Source: Rahnella victoriana
Lineage (GTDB): Bacteria; Pseudomonadota; Gammaproteobacteria; Enterobacterales; Enterobacteriaceae
DNA: 64,000 nucleotides
Assembly: GCF_004330295.1 (NCBI RefSeq)
Contig: NZ_SJOJ01000006.1
Coordinates: 62,001-126,000 of the forward strand
Direction: 5' to 3'
A program made the translations under genes and the position numbers. The notes beneath the pieces were generated by a model. The model ran no database searches. It was not told where the DNA came from and saw only the letters and a program-made list of their open reading frames with translations. Within the stretch, counting starts at the first letter, position 1. Each line of letters begins with the position of its first letter. Below are positions 1 to 8,909 of the stretch, in pieces.

Positions 1-2672
1 TCGCGGATCAACTCGTCATTGTCTTTTATGGCAATGATGTTATTCAGGACACCTTCAGCCAGAGAACCAAGGCGGCCTTTCGTTTCCCCGATATCGCTGC
101 GAACGTCAGCCAGCTCCTCCTTAGTGATTGCGTTGTTGATTTTAGACAGCAGATCCTGAGCAAGTTGAGTCTCATTAATCTGCCCGGTGAGGTAAGTAAG
201 AATTGCCTCAGCGTCGGTCGAAGACATCCCGGTAACAAAATCAGTCCAGCCCCCAACGTTACCAATCCTGTCAATGAGCCGGGCGCGATACCAGCGCCGT
301 ATTCCGGCGGCCAGTGGCCCATGCTGATAACTTGCCGAAGGATACGGCACCAACGCCAGAAGTTGTGCATTCTCATTATCAGCCGTTGTGGATTGCTGGA
401 TTTCTGTATAAGCAGTATCTCCGGAACCTTCCGGAAAGGCCCAGGTTACGTTGATATTGAAAATGACATTGTCGCTGGCCAGCAGATTGGTAGGTGTTCC
501 GGGCCTGCCCACTTTGCCGTTTAAAGCTGTGGAATCAGCGTATCCCCACGGAGAAGAAACATCTACGGCATTAACAGCACGCACCCGCACATCATAAACA
601 CCGGCATAAATCCCCTGAATGGTGAAGCCCTGAGCACTGGTTTTTCCTACGTTTACCCAGTCGCCGTTGTCTTTGCGCCACTGCGCGGTGTAATTGATTG
701 CCCCTTCCACTTTGTCCCAAGACGCCTGCAGCGACGCAACGGTAAGCCCCTGCGCGATATGGTCAACTTCTGTGACCACGATATTGGCAGGTGCTTTCAT
801 GACGTTGGTAGGCGTCACAGTGATCGGCGCAGAGTCGACTTTTACGCCGTCATCGATATACCGGTATTTATTAGGGTCGTGCTGAACACCGGCAACCGTA
901 AAGGTGCCGTCATCATTCGACGCGATGGACGTGATCCGGAAATATTGTATCGCTAAGTTATCGCTGTCGATGGCCCATACAGCGCCAGCGACCGGCGTCA
1001 TCCGATATGCTGTTGCCACCGTGAACGTTTTCTTATCGGTGCTCACGGCGCTGATTGTCCGGGTCTGCGCTGTACCATCCGGTAAATTCACCACAAGACG
1101 ATCGCCGATCCCATAGTCAGCTGTACGATCAAGCGTGACATTTCTGCCATTCACCGCACTGATGCGGCCACCGTTGGCTTTCCCGGCTCTGAACGGATCG
1201 GCAATCCCGATAATCTCAGCGGGCATCGGAATGTAACCATCAAGACCGACGCCGAATGAGACCGTGCCGTCTTTCGCATTTGACAGGATCACCCAGCGAC
1301 CGCGACGGTGGGCCTCACTCTGAGAGGTGCACCCAATTGCCGTCAGCTGAGTTTCATTCCAGTTATAACGCTCTACCAGTTCTGGCTCGTAAACACTTTC
1401 AATGGTGTCGGAAAAGTGATTACCCGGATCAGACCAACTGACCTGACAGGATGAAAACCGGTTTTTATACGAACCACCTGCGTAGGTGAACAGGCCTTCG
1501 ACTACGTTAGAGCTGTGGTATGTGAAATCAACATCATCCTGTGGCACATCAGCGCGCACAAATATCTGGTCGTTTCCCCAGAAAGTGATCCCACGGAAGA
1601 TGGCGGCCAAATCTCGCAAAACGGTATAAGCGTCCTGCTGGCTCTGAATAAAAACGTTACAGGTAAAGCGTGGTTCGGTGCCGCCGGCGCCGTCGGACAC
1701 TGCCGCGTCGCAATATTGCGCGATGCTGTAAAGCTCCCATTTGTCGATCATGGTTGCGTCTACGCGGTTGCCCATGCCGTAAATTTCATCCAGCACCAGG
1801 TCGTAAAAAATCCATGCTGGATTATTGCTGTAGGCAATTTTGAAATCACCTGCCCACGTCCCGCTGTAGGTTCTGGTTACCGGATCATAGGTGGTGGGCA
1901 CCCGGATCAGTTTCCCCTTTGGCTTGCAGGTTGTTTTCGGCACGCTTCCGTTGAACTGGCTGGAATCCAGTTCGATATAGAGCAGCGCAGTATTGGGGTA
2001 CCGCAGCTTGCTGTCGATCACCTCAGCAAATGAAAATACTTTGAAGGCATTGATGAGTTTGGTCGAAGTCGAATCGGCGGTGATGCGCCGGACACGTATC
2101 GTCCAGCCAGTAGTGGCGGAGGGGAGATCAATACGGTGATCTCGCTGATACTCTGATGTGGTTTTCCCATCGAATTTGCCGTTTACCACTGTCTTGTAGG
2201 CGGCGCCATCAGTAGAAAGGTCAATTGCATACTGGGTGACGGTCCCCACCATGTCACCGTTGTCTTTGTACTGATACTGAATAGGCAGGCTCAGCTTGAT
2301 ACGGATGGCATCGAGCGTCAGGTTTGAAAACTGACGTGTCCACGGCGAGGTTTCTTTGACTTCAATACCTACGGAAGATTCGTTGTCAATTTCCGGCATG
2401 CCTTGCAGATAGGTCTGATCCTGCGTTCCTTTGCGATAATCCCACTTTACACCGGTGAAGTTATATGTACCGTCGTCGTTGGCCAGTTGGGTATCGTTAA
2501 GGAAAATTTGCTGAGCAACCAGGTCACCCTGAATCTCACCCTCTGAAAGGGCGATAACCATTTTTAGTTTTGCTTCAGACAACAGATCATCGGCCTGCTC
2601 CACCGGCGTATGGGCACTCCCGCCGCCGCCTTTTGCACCCCGGATAATGGTCTCACCTTGAAGTAATTGCAT
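1..2672 (-). CDS. J: Tail tip attachment protein J (host specificity), partial
   Basis: The open frame starts with ATG at 2672 and runs through the left edge (about 890 residues visible). The translation matches lambda gpJ: an N-terminal segment beginning MQLLQGETIIRG, followed by tail-tip baseplate-like domains with conserved stretches such as WIFYDLVLDEIYGMG and FWGNDQIFVRADVP, then fibronectin-III-like repeats around residues 600-800. In lambda, J forms the tail-tip central fibre that contacts the outer-membrane receptor; the receptor-binding C-terminus is outside the window. It is the last gene of the tail operon, downstream of I. Confidence 0.93.
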   Translation of the reverse strand, partial: MQLLQGETIIRGAKGGGGSAHTPVEQADDLLSEAKLKMVIALSEGEIQGDLVAQQIFLNDTQLANDDGTYNFTGVKWDYRKGTQDQTYLQGMPEIDNESSVGIEVKETSPWTRQFSNLTLDAIRIKLSLPIQYQYKDNGDMVGTVTQYAIDLSTDGAAYKTVVNGKFDGKTTSEYQRDHRIDLPSATTGWTIRVRRITADSTSTKLINAFKVFSFAEVIDSKLRYPNTALLYIELDSSQFNGSVPKTTCKPKGKLIRVPTTYDPVTRTYSGTWAGDFKIAYSNNPAWIFYDLVLDEIYGMGNRVDATMIDKWELYSIAQYCDAAVSDGAGGTEPRFTCNVFIQSQQDAYTVLRDLAAIFRGITFWGNDQIFVRADVPQDDVDFTYHSSNVVEGLFTYAGGSYKNRFSSCQVSWSDPGNHFSDTIESVYEPELVERYNWNETQLTAIGCTSQSEAHRRGRWVILSNAKDGTVSFGVGLDGYIPMPAEIIGIADPFRAGKANGGRISAVNGRNVTLDRTADYGIGDRLVVNLPDGTAQTRTISAVSTDKKTFTVATAYRMTPVAGAVWAIDSDNLAIQYFRITSIASNDDGTFTVAGVQHDPNKYRYIDDGVKVDSAPITVTPTNVMKAPANIVVTEVDHIAQGLTVASLQASWDKVEGAINYTAQWRKDNGDWVNVGKTSAQGFTIQGIYAGVYDVRVRAVNAVDVSSPWGYADSTALNGKVGRPGTPTNLLASDNVIFNINVTWAFPEGSGDTAYTEIQQSTTADNENAQLLALVPYPSASYQHGPLAAGIRRWYRARLIDRIGNVGGWTDFVTGMSSTDAEAILTYLTGQINETQLAQDLLSKINNAITKEELADVRSDIGETKGRLGSLAEGVLNNIIAIKDNDELIR

Positions 2673-2680
2673 ATTTCGCC

Positions 2681-2706
2681 CATAAAAAAGGCCGCCACGT
2701 GGCAGC
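2681..2706 (-). terminator. Intrinsic-terminator-like hairpin upstream of J
   Basis: On the minus strand a GC-rich hairpin (GGCTGCCACGTGGCGGCC) is followed by TTTTTTAT just before the J start codon. Similar hairpins occur before other tail genes here; late transcription would have to read through, consistent with Q antitermination. Confidence 0.6.
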
Positions 2707-2846
2707 CATTGGATGATTACTGATCGAATATCAGGATGTTGCTGATTTACTGATAGATATATGGTGAGTATTCAGCCCGGCCATGTTTGGAGCATGGCCG
2801 TTATTCACTGGAGGGATGGCTGATTAACTCTGGGTAAGGAAATAAA

Positions 2847-3068
2847 ATGGATATTCAAACGACTGCAACTGATGATGGGAGAATAATTGCTCTTCAGGTT
2901 GCTTTATCAGCTCTGGTAGAACTAATTGGTCGGGATAATGCCACCCTGCATAAAAACTTAATTAGCTTTCTTGAACGGACTGGGATGGACCCTGTGAATA
3001 CTCGCTCTTCGGCGGCTTTTCATGAGTTAATTCAGATAATCCAAGCCATGGAAGATAGACGCGAATAG
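2847..3068 (+). CDS. Small protein in the I-J gap, plus strand
   Basis: A 73-residue protein, predicted mostly helical and acidic, with no recognisable family. ATG at 2847 follows AAGGA at a good distance. It lies opposite to the late operon between tail genes I and J, a place where lambdoid phages often carry extra (moron) genes. It overlaps antisense with the small minus-strand gene at 2962-3126. Expression from its own promoter is inferred; the function is unknown. Confidence 0.5.
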   Translation: MDIQTTATDDGRIIALQVALSALVELIGRDNATLHKNLISFLERTGMDPVNTRSSAAFHELIQIIQAMEDRRE

Positions 3069-3126
3069 TGCCATCGGGGTTATAAACCATAGCCCCACCT
3101 TTAGCATCTTTAATAACCATAGTCAT
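2962..3126 (-). CDS. Small late-operon protein between I and J
   Basis: A 54-residue frame starting at 3126 with a strong AGGAG seven bases upstream, directly after gene I and in the same direction. The translation begins MTMVIKDAKGGAMVYNPDGT, a basic then Gly/Tyr-rich N-terminus. Short genes between I and J are known in many lambda-like phages, but I do not recognise this family. It runs antisense through the 3' half of the plus-strand gene at 2847-3068, so one of the two may not be real. Confidence 0.5.
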   Translation of the reverse strand: MTMVIKDAKGGAMVYNPDGTIRVYLPWLGLSELTHEKPPKSEYSQGPSQSVQES

Positions 3127-3156
3127 AATTCACTCCTGCCTTTCGGCGGTAATTAA

Positions 3157-3795
3157 TTACTGCTGATCGCTGGAGAAAATCCCCGCGCTGATTATTGCAC
3201 CGCCGATTTCACGCTGACCATAAAGCAGCGGTACCGGATAACCCATAGCCACCGTATTCACTGGCGAGCCGAACGCATAGTTGGCTTTGTTATCAGTGCT
3301 TGAGGAAGATCCAACATTGAAACCCGGCTGCGGCGTCAACATTTGAACTACACCACCGAGCATCATGCTTAAACCAACCCCCGATAAAATAGTCGCCGCA
3401 GCCATAGAAGCGGTCGCGGTGCCCGCTGCTGTGGCCGACACTGCAGCTCCCCACGCAGCCATAGTCGTCCCTGCTGTAAAAAATGCTGCAACTAAAGCCA
3501 CTGCACCAATGACGAGTTGTAAGGTCCCTCCGCGCTTTGCGCCTTCAATGACTGGCACCATGGTGTATTCGGTAGCTGCCGCTGACATGTCGAATTCTTC
3601 GATCGAGATGTTGTTCTTGCCGTTATAAAAAGCGAATTTCACCCCGTTGAGGTGAGCATTCGATACGTACTTTTTGAATCCCTGCACCTGCGAGCACATC
3701 GCGCGCAGAAACTCGTTTAGATCCGCCACGTGGAACCGGTGAACTTTACCGAATTTCTTCGCAAGACCACCTTTCAGCGTCATTGTCTTAAACAT
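3157..3795 (-). CDS. I: Tail assembly protein I (prophage copy)
   Basis: A 212-residue homologue of lambda gpI, needed for tail-tip assembly. It has a ubiquitin-like N-terminal region (MTLKGGLAKKFGKVHRF), a hydrophobic Gly/Ala-rich segment at about residues 95-150, and the typical C-terminus with GYPVPLLYGQREIGGAIISA. ATG at 3795 overlaps the end of K by 8 bp and is preceded by AAGGAG. A second, diverged copy of the same family is carried by the satellite at 14458-15066. Confidence 0.95.
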   Translation of the reverse strand: MFKTMTLKGGLAKKFGKVHRFHVADLNEFLRAMCSQVQGFKKYVSNAHLNGVKFAFYNGKNNISIEEFDMSAAATEYTMVPVIEGAKRGGTLQLVIGAVALVAAFFTAGTTMAAWGAAVSATAAGTATASMAAATILSGVGLSMMLGGVVQMLTPQPGFNVGSSSSTDNKANYAFGSPVNTVAMGYPVPLLYGQREIGGAIISAGIFSSDQQ

Positions 3796-4507
3796 GCATT
3801 AACTCCTTACGGCGGACGACGCGCACCGTCCGGTCACGATAATATTTGCCGTACGGAACGCGGGCAGAAAGGTTGCCAAACAGGTGGTGAACCATGATGT
3901 TTTCGCCAAGATAAATCGCCGCGTGATTGGTCACCGGCGCCTGAACGCTCATCATGATCATGTCTCCCGGCCGCATGCCGCTGGCATCAACCTCTACGAA
4001 CCCCTCCGCCTGCCAGTTATCGTCATAAAGATTTTCCTCTCCATTAACCCACCATTCACGGTCAACCGAGTAGTTGTTTACGATAATGCCGTGTTCCGTC
4101 CGGTAGTAGTCCATGATGAGTGACCAGCAGTCAGCATGCCCCAGCACCCAGCGCCGCCCCGCGAGCTCACGATCGCCGCGCGGTGACAGCGTACAGAAAT
4201 CACCGTCCGGCCACGACATGATCCCCCACTCAACGCCGGAGTGGTCGCACTGGATGCGGTCCATTTCTGACGGCACCAGCTGCACCACATCGGGGTGCGA
4301 GTGGATCACCATAATGACATCACCCAACTCAGTGGCTGCCAGGTAGTCATCGGGCGAAAGCGTGAAAGTATCAGAAGGTTTATCAGCGATATTTCGGCTG
4401 GGTATGAACCGCTGACCGGTACCGGTTTCAACGATCAGGCCGCAGGCTTCGTTTGGATATTCGGCTGATACATGCGCACGGATTTCATTCATCAGTTTTT
4501 CGCGCAT
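3788..4507 (-). CDS. K: Tail assembly protein K (JAMM + NlpC/P60 domains)
   Basis: 239 residues with two domains, as in lambda gpK. The N-terminal half is a JAMM/MPN metalloprotease-like domain with the signature HSHPD at about residues 89-93 and an upstream acidic EAC motif. The C-terminal half is an NlpC/P60 cysteine-peptidase-like domain with HADCWSLIMDYY, where Cys127 is the expected nucleophile, and a downstream NHAAIYLG histidine segment. The protein acts in tail-tip assembly and possibly peptidoglycan passage. It lies between L and I and overlaps I slightly. Confidence 0.95.
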   Translation of the reverse strand: MREKLMNEIRAHVSAEYPNEACGLIVETGTGQRFIPSRNIADKPSDTFTLSPDDYLAATELGDVIMVIHSHPDVVQLVPSEMDRIQCDHSGVEWGIMSWPDGDFCTLSPRGDRELAGRRWVLGHADCWSLIMDYYRTEHGIIVNNYSVDREWWVNGEENLYDDNWQAEGFVEVDASGMRPGDMIMMSVQAPVTNHAAIYLGENIMVHHLFGNLSARVPYGKYYRDRTVRVVRRKELMHV

Positions 4508-4509
4508 GG

Positions 4510-5247
4510 TTATTTACCCTGTAAGTTTGCCGCCGGAAACCCGCCGAATGGCAGCGGATTTTCTGTACCGAAACGCAATTTGCAATCTGACATTCGCCCA
4601 CCACAAACGTCGAGCGCCGGATTATTTGTTGGCGTGCCGTCTTTGAGGAAGTAATTTGAACCCGCGTAATCACACCCGGTGCCAGTGCGGTACCAACCTC
4701 GCATGCACCAGGTGCACACTGGGGTTATCTGGCGGGTCGGCAGTTGTAGGCTCTGGACATCGAAAGGAGAACACAGCTCGAAGTCGACCTGAATGCGCGT
4801 CTCGGCTTTTTTGGCGTTGATATAAAAGAGTTGAACCCGCTCTTCCGTCTGGCTGGCTGTGGGGTTACCGGATGTCCAGTTAGCCGCATCGAGGTATTTC
4901 GCCAGCGTCGTGTGAACTTTGACTTTCGCCTTCACCATATCGTCATACTGCAGGCACAGCGCCGTGACGTAATTGCCTACGTTACCGATAGAAAGCGTGG
5001 GTACAGGCTGAGAACCCGTACTGGTCAATTCAAGACCGGTAAGCTCATAAGGATGGGGATCATATTCATTGCCCTGCCAGATAATGGAGGGCAGGTTTTC
5101 CGAGGCAAAAGCATTCCAGCCTTCGAAGTCGATATTGTGCGCATGGAAGCGCAAAACAGTATCCAAACCAAATTGAGTACCATCAATCTCAATAAGCTGG
5201 ATCAGCTGCCCCGGCTCAAGCGCCTGTACATCCTGCGTAAAGCTCAT
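4510..5247 (-). CDS. L: Tail tip protein L (Fe-S cluster protein)
   Basis: A 245-residue homologue of lambda gpL, starting at ATG 5247 behind GGGAG rather than at the upstream TTG. The C-terminal domain contains a cysteine set (CTWCMRGWYR, GTGCDYAG, DVCGGRMSDC) that in lambda gpL binds a [4Fe-4S] cluster; all expected cysteines are present. The protein belongs to the tail-tip complex connecting the tube to J. A terminator-like hairpin separates it from M. Confidence 0.94.
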   Translation of the reverse strand: MSFTQDVQALEPGQLIQLIEIDGTQFGLDTVLRFHAHNIDFEGWNAFASENLPSIIWQGNEYDPHPYELTGLELTSTGSQPVPTLSIGNVGNYVTALCLQYDDMVKAKVKVHTTLAKYLDAANWTSGNPTASQTEERVQLFYINAKKAETRIQVDFELCSPFDVQSLQLPTRQITPVCTWCMRGWYRTGTGCDYAGSNYFLKDGTPTNNPALDVCGGRMSDCKLRFGTENPLPFGGFPAANLQGK

Positions 5248-5261
5248 GGTTTCTCCCAATA

Positions 5262-5284
5262 AAAAAAGCCGCCCGCAGGCAGCC
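5262..5284 (-). terminator. Terminator-like hairpin between M and L
   Basis: The minus strand reads GGCTGCCTGCGGGCGGC followed by seven T residues, just upstream of the L ribosome-binding site. It is one of several hairpins between late genes that an antiterminated polymerase would ignore. Confidence 0.55.
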
Positions 5285-5303
5285 TTTCAGGACTGTATTA
5301 ATA

Positions 5304-5645
5304 TTAAGGCGCAAAGGCCCTTTCAAAGGTAAAAGTCAGCGTGGCTTTATTACCGGCGGGAAAACTGACCGAGAGGGAGTCAGATTTGACACGCCATAAA
5401 TATTTCTCTCCCCAGGGATTTGTCCACCAGAACGATGAAATTACGTGGCTCAGTAAGAATTTCCGGATCGTAGCCGCATCCGTTTTTTTTCCGGTCCAGC
5501 TCAGGCTCCAACTTTCGTCGTTCACGTTAATGCCGCTTTCGGCAACCTGCTTATAGCCATCGCCAAACTGTGCCTGCAGCGTTCTGACCGTGTCGGTACC
5601 CTGTGCACTTTTTTGCGTTCGCCAGGTAAAGGTATCAGTCGCCAT
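5304..5645 (-). CDS. M: Tail tip protein M
   Basis: A 113-residue lambda gpM family protein (phage minor tail family). Characteristic elements are an N-terminal FTWRTQKSAQGT, a central FGDGYKQVAESGIN, and a C-terminal LTFTFERAF. In lambda it is part of the tail tip between tape measure/tube and gpL. It has the usual family size and sits in the usual order after H, although an unrelated cargo gene is inserted between H and M. Confidence 0.94.
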   Translation of the reverse strand: MATDTFTWRTQKSAQGTDTVRTLQAQFGDGYKQVAESGINVNDESWSLSWTGKKTDAATIRKFLLSHVISSFWWTNPWGEKYLWRVKSDSLSVSFPAGNKATLTFTFERAFAP

Positions 5646-5654
5646 ATCTCACCC

Positions 5655-5679
5655 ATAAAAAACCCGCCGGAGCGGGTTG
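5655..5679 (-). terminator. Intrinsic terminator-like hairpin between cargo gene and M
   Basis: On the minus strand AACCCGCTCCGGCGGGTT is followed by a T-run, between the zinc-ribbon membrane gene and M. Confidence 0.6.
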
Positions 5680-5749
5680 ATGATATTGAATAGGTTTATT
5701 TAATTATCTTTATCAAGTTGGAAATGCAAACTAGAATACCATCTCACTT

Positions 5750-6181
5750 TTACAACTTAGGAATAAAAAGTATTGAAATTATTACAACAAAAACGACGCC
5801 AACTATAATAAAAAGATATTTTGGATAATTAAAATCAGGCATCCCCTCTTTGTTAACCACCTCTTTTTCAGAGATCTTCTCTAAAGATATTTCACTCCCG
5901 CAATGTTTGCATTTTTTAGCTTCGATATTAACTAGCTCAGCACAATATGGACATTTCTTAACACTTACCGCATTGATTTTTATTCTATCTCCAAATATAG
6001 CCAACAATAGGCCACAAAGAGTAATAAAACCACCTGCGATTATTCCGTTCTGCCTGGTTGAAATCAGGCCTATATTATTCACTCTATAACCAGCCTCAGT
6101 GGCAACGCTAACGTCCATTAAGGTGGCTGAAATGATAATAACCATGCCAATAACAAATGCTACGAACCCTATAATTTTCAC
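5750..6181 (-). CDS. Zinc-ribbon membrane protein, probable cargo (moron)
   Basis: 143 residues, strongly AT-rich compared with its neighbours. A first hydrophobic segment spans residues 2-22, a second about 47-67, then a zinc ribbon with two CxxC pairs (KKCPYCAEL and KKCKHCGSE) at about 80-98, and a last hydrophobic segment near the C-terminus (about 122-142). It interrupts the tail operon between H and M. Base composition and position suggest a moron acquired independently. The topology is compatible with a membrane-bound superinfection or stress function, but no function is known. Confidence 0.75.
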   Translation of the reverse strand: MKIIGFVAFVIGMVIIISATLMDVSVATEAGYRVNNIGLISTRQNGIIAGGFITLCGLLLAIFGDRIKINAVSVKKCPYCAELVNIEAKKCKHCGSEISLEKISEKEVVNKEGMPDFNYPKYLFIIVGVVFVVIISILFIPKL

Positions 6182-6266
6182 AACAATTCCCCAATCCTTT
6201 ATGAATAATCACATCCTACCACCAGGGAAAATCAAAACAATTACTTTCAAAGCATCAATAATTCAT

Positions 6267-8594
6267 TCACTTTTTATACAACAGCCCCCCCGGCGACATT
6301 TCCTTCCTGAGCCTTTCAGACAGAACCTGCTGAACGATGCCCTGCAGCTGTTTGGCAGTATTTGTCGTATCACTGAAGCTGGTTTCACCCGCAGCTGACT
6401 GTTGGTCGATGGTCACCGGCGCATAAACGCTAATGCCGGAAGATCCAAATCTTCCCCCACCCAACTCTGAATTACCAACATAGCCACCCGTTGCATACCC
6501 TTTCATCAGGCGATAAAGATTGGCTATGCCCAGACGGCTGGTCGCCTCCTTGGTGAAAACGAACTCTCCGCCGTGAACGATGCCTTTAGGTTCATACTTA
6601 CCGCCGTGCCCGGTGTAGCCGCCCACGTCAAACTCCCGGATGTAGCCGCCGTTATAAGCCAGCTGTAAATTACTGTAGGCGCCCGAGGAAAAGGATGTGT
6701 TTGAGGAGGATTTGACACTGCCTGCACTTATCCATCCCATCGCAGACTGAATCGTATAGGCAACAATCAACCGGCTGATAACCTGACTGATCATTTTTAA
6801 AATTGAGACGCCAAACTCTTTAAAGCTCGCTTTACCGGTAGCCGTCAGACTCGTCAGGCTGTCAGCAAGACCATTGAATCCCGCCTGTGCGACCTGCTGA
6901 ACGGAAGTGAAAACATCCGTTGCTGATTCGGCATATTCTGCCCAGCCCTGTTTCGCGCCAGCCACCCAGTTTGACCGCAAAGCGTCCTCTGCATCATACG
7001 TTTTCTGTTGTTCCTGCAGAACGCGTTGCTGGGCAGAGGGATTAAACACATAGGTTTCCTGCAGACGCTGCAAGGTGGCCGCGCGGTCAGCCTGACGAGA
7101 GGAAACCCCCTCCGCCTGGGCATCCAGTGCGGCGCGTTTTGCCGACTGCTGCTGGGCAAATTTATCGGCCTGATCGGAAAGCGCATTTAGTCGTTGCTGG
7201 GCAACGACCTTATCGCCCAGCGCAGCCAGTTGCCGCTTGTACTCCAGCGTTTCATCTTTATGTGCCAGCAGGGATTTTTCCTGTGCAGACAATTGTCGGT
7301 TGCTTTCCGCCTGCTCGAGTACTGCGTACTGATTTTCGGTTTGCCACAGATCTTTGCGTTGCTGGCTGATAACATCGTTTACGCTGGCATGCTGCTGCAA
7401 CACGTTCAACTGTGCCTGCAGAGACAGTAAATCGCCTTGGGCGCTGTCTTCTGCCCGGTCTCCCGCAGAAGTGGTGACCCGCGTTTTTTTCGGTTCTTGC
7501 CGTTTCTTGGCCTGCTCAACTTCTTTTTCACGCAGGACAATGAGTTTTTGCGCGTTCGCGATAGCGGTAGCATCACCCGAGAAGGCAATTCTCCGCGACT
7601 GTTCCCTGGCGTCTTTGAGTTTAGCTTCAGCTCCTGCAACAGCATCCGTAGCCAGATATTCCTTATTTATCCATTCCACTGATTTCTGTGTTGCAAGGTT
7701 ACCGTCTATCGTGGCTTTTGTGAGGTCCCCCCTTAACTGCTTCGCCTGCTCAAGAACGCCAACGATGGGATCAATAGCCCCCCCTAATGCGACGTTTTGC
7801 TTGCCTAAGTTCACACCCGAATAATAATTTCTGACAGCCACTTCCGCGTCGGTCCACGCATCCGGAATACCGAGAACCTTAAGTCGGTGCGCTTCGATCT
7901 GGGCATTGAGGCTGGTAAAGTCAGATGATCCTTTGTATTCACTGACCTTAGCTTTGGCGTCGAGATAACTGAATCCGACTGCAATCATTTTCTGCGTTGC
8001 TTCGTCAGCGCCATCTTTCGTGGTGATAAAGAGATCGGCGACACTTTTAATCGAGTCGCCAGACGAATCAGCAATAGCGCGAATATTTTGCGCCAGCTTT
8101 TCCGCAGCACTGCCACTTAACCCTAACGATCCCTGAATGATTTTGCTGGCTTCTGCAATCTCCTGCCGGCTTTTATATACAGCCATGCCAAGGCTACCAA
8201 AGACCACGGCGCCAACGCCGATAGCAGCATTCAGCGGGGTGATATATGTCAGCAGTATTTTGGCAACATTCGCGACTCCCCCAAACGAATCTTTAATCTG
8301 CCCTCCCTGCTGAAGCAGAATTAGCCATGGGCTTTGGCCGCCCGCCAACTGGGTAGCAATATCGGTAAACTGTGCCGGCAACATACGCATGGCCGCTTTA
8401 TATTGTCCGATAGAAATACCGGCCCGTTGTGCAGCAAGTTCCTGTTTAGAGAATGCCTGCTGGACCTGCGTCCCGGCTTTCGTCGAGTCCGCCCCTAAGC
8501 CGGTAAATTGCTTGCGGACATAACTAACCTGTTCATTAAATTTTGCGGCATCAACATCAAGGCTGACAACCAAATCACCCACGGGCTGGGCCAT
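6267..8594 (-). CDS. H: Tape measure protein H
   Basis: A 775-residue lambda-type tail length tape measure protein. The N-terminus (MAQPVGDLVVSLDVDAAKFN) is typical, followed by a hydrophobic patch around residues 110-135, a long helical/coiled-coil middle rich in Gln, Ala and Lys (about 300-520), and the conserved C-terminal domain with GGYTGHGGKYEPKGIVHGGE. In the virion it spans the tail tube and fixes its length. It starts behind AGGAGG at 8594 and overlaps the end of T. Confidence 0.96.
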   Translation of the reverse strand: MAQPVGDLVVSLDVDAAKFNEQVSYVRKQFTGLGADSTKAGTQVQQAFSKQELAAQRAGISIGQYKAAMRMLPAQFTDIATQLAGGQSPWLILLQQGGQIKDSFGGVANVAKILLTYITPLNAAIGVGAVVFGSLGMAVYKSRQEIAEASKIIQGSLGLSGSAAEKLAQNIRAIADSSGDSIKSVADLFITTKDGADEATQKMIAVGFSYLDAKAKVSEYKGSSDFTSLNAQIEAHRLKVLGIPDAWTDAEVAVRNYYSGVNLGKQNVALGGAIDPIVGVLEQAKQLRGDLTKATIDGNLATQKSVEWINKEYLATDAVAGAEAKLKDAREQSRRIAFSGDATAIANAQKLIVLREKEVEQAKKRQEPKKTRVTTSAGDRAEDSAQGDLLSLQAQLNVLQQHASVNDVISQQRKDLWQTENQYAVLEQAESNRQLSAQEKSLLAHKDETLEYKRQLAALGDKVVAQQRLNALSDQADKFAQQQSAKRAALDAQAEGVSSRQADRAATLQRLQETYVFNPSAQQRVLQEQQKTYDAEDALRSNWVAGAKQGWAEYAESATDVFTSVQQVAQAGFNGLADSLTSLTATGKASFKEFGVSILKMISQVISRLIVAYTIQSAMGWISAGSVKSSSNTSFSSGAYSNLQLAYNGGYIREFDVGGYTGHGGKYEPKGIVHGGEFVFTKEATSRLGIANLYRLMKGYATGGYVGNSELGGGRFGSSGISVYAPVTIDQQSAAGETSFSDTTNTAKQLQGIVQQVLSERLRKEMSPGGLLYKK

Positions 8595-8889
8595 AGCGAA
8601 CTCCTCCTGACAGACCTTCTGCGATAGCCATTAATTGTTCATCATCGAGATCCGGCTGCTCCTCCGCCACATGAGGTTTTAGCAGACTGAAATGGCCCAG
8701 GTTAATATCGGTTTCCCCGCATACCAGCGACAAAATATTAAGGTTCAGCGCGGCGAAATGTGTATCAAGCAGCGCATCTTCGAAGTAATGGGACTCATAA
8801 AAGCGGTGCCATTCCTCCAGATCGCTGGAGGACATATCAGAAAGCATGGCGCGCCAGTCAGGTCGTTTGAACTCACGTGCCAGCTTCAT
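8575..8889 (-). CDS. T: Tail assembly chaperone T (frameshift partner of G)
   Basis: 104 residues from an internal ATG; family of lambda gpT, made in lambda only as the gpG-T fusion by -1 ribosomal frameshifting. The T frame is -1 relative to G and is open back into the 3' end of G: after a slip at the A-run near 8925 it would read KALTREKDFV before this ATG. The fusion chaperones the tape measure during tail assembly. Confidence 0.85.
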   Translation of the reverse strand: MKLAREFKRPDWRAMLSDMSSSDLEEWHRFYESHYFEDALLDTHFAALNLNILSLVCGETDINLGHFSLLKPHVAEEQPDLDDEQLMAIAEGLSGGVRYGPARG

Positions 8890-8909
8890 GACAAAATCCT
8901 TTTCACGGG

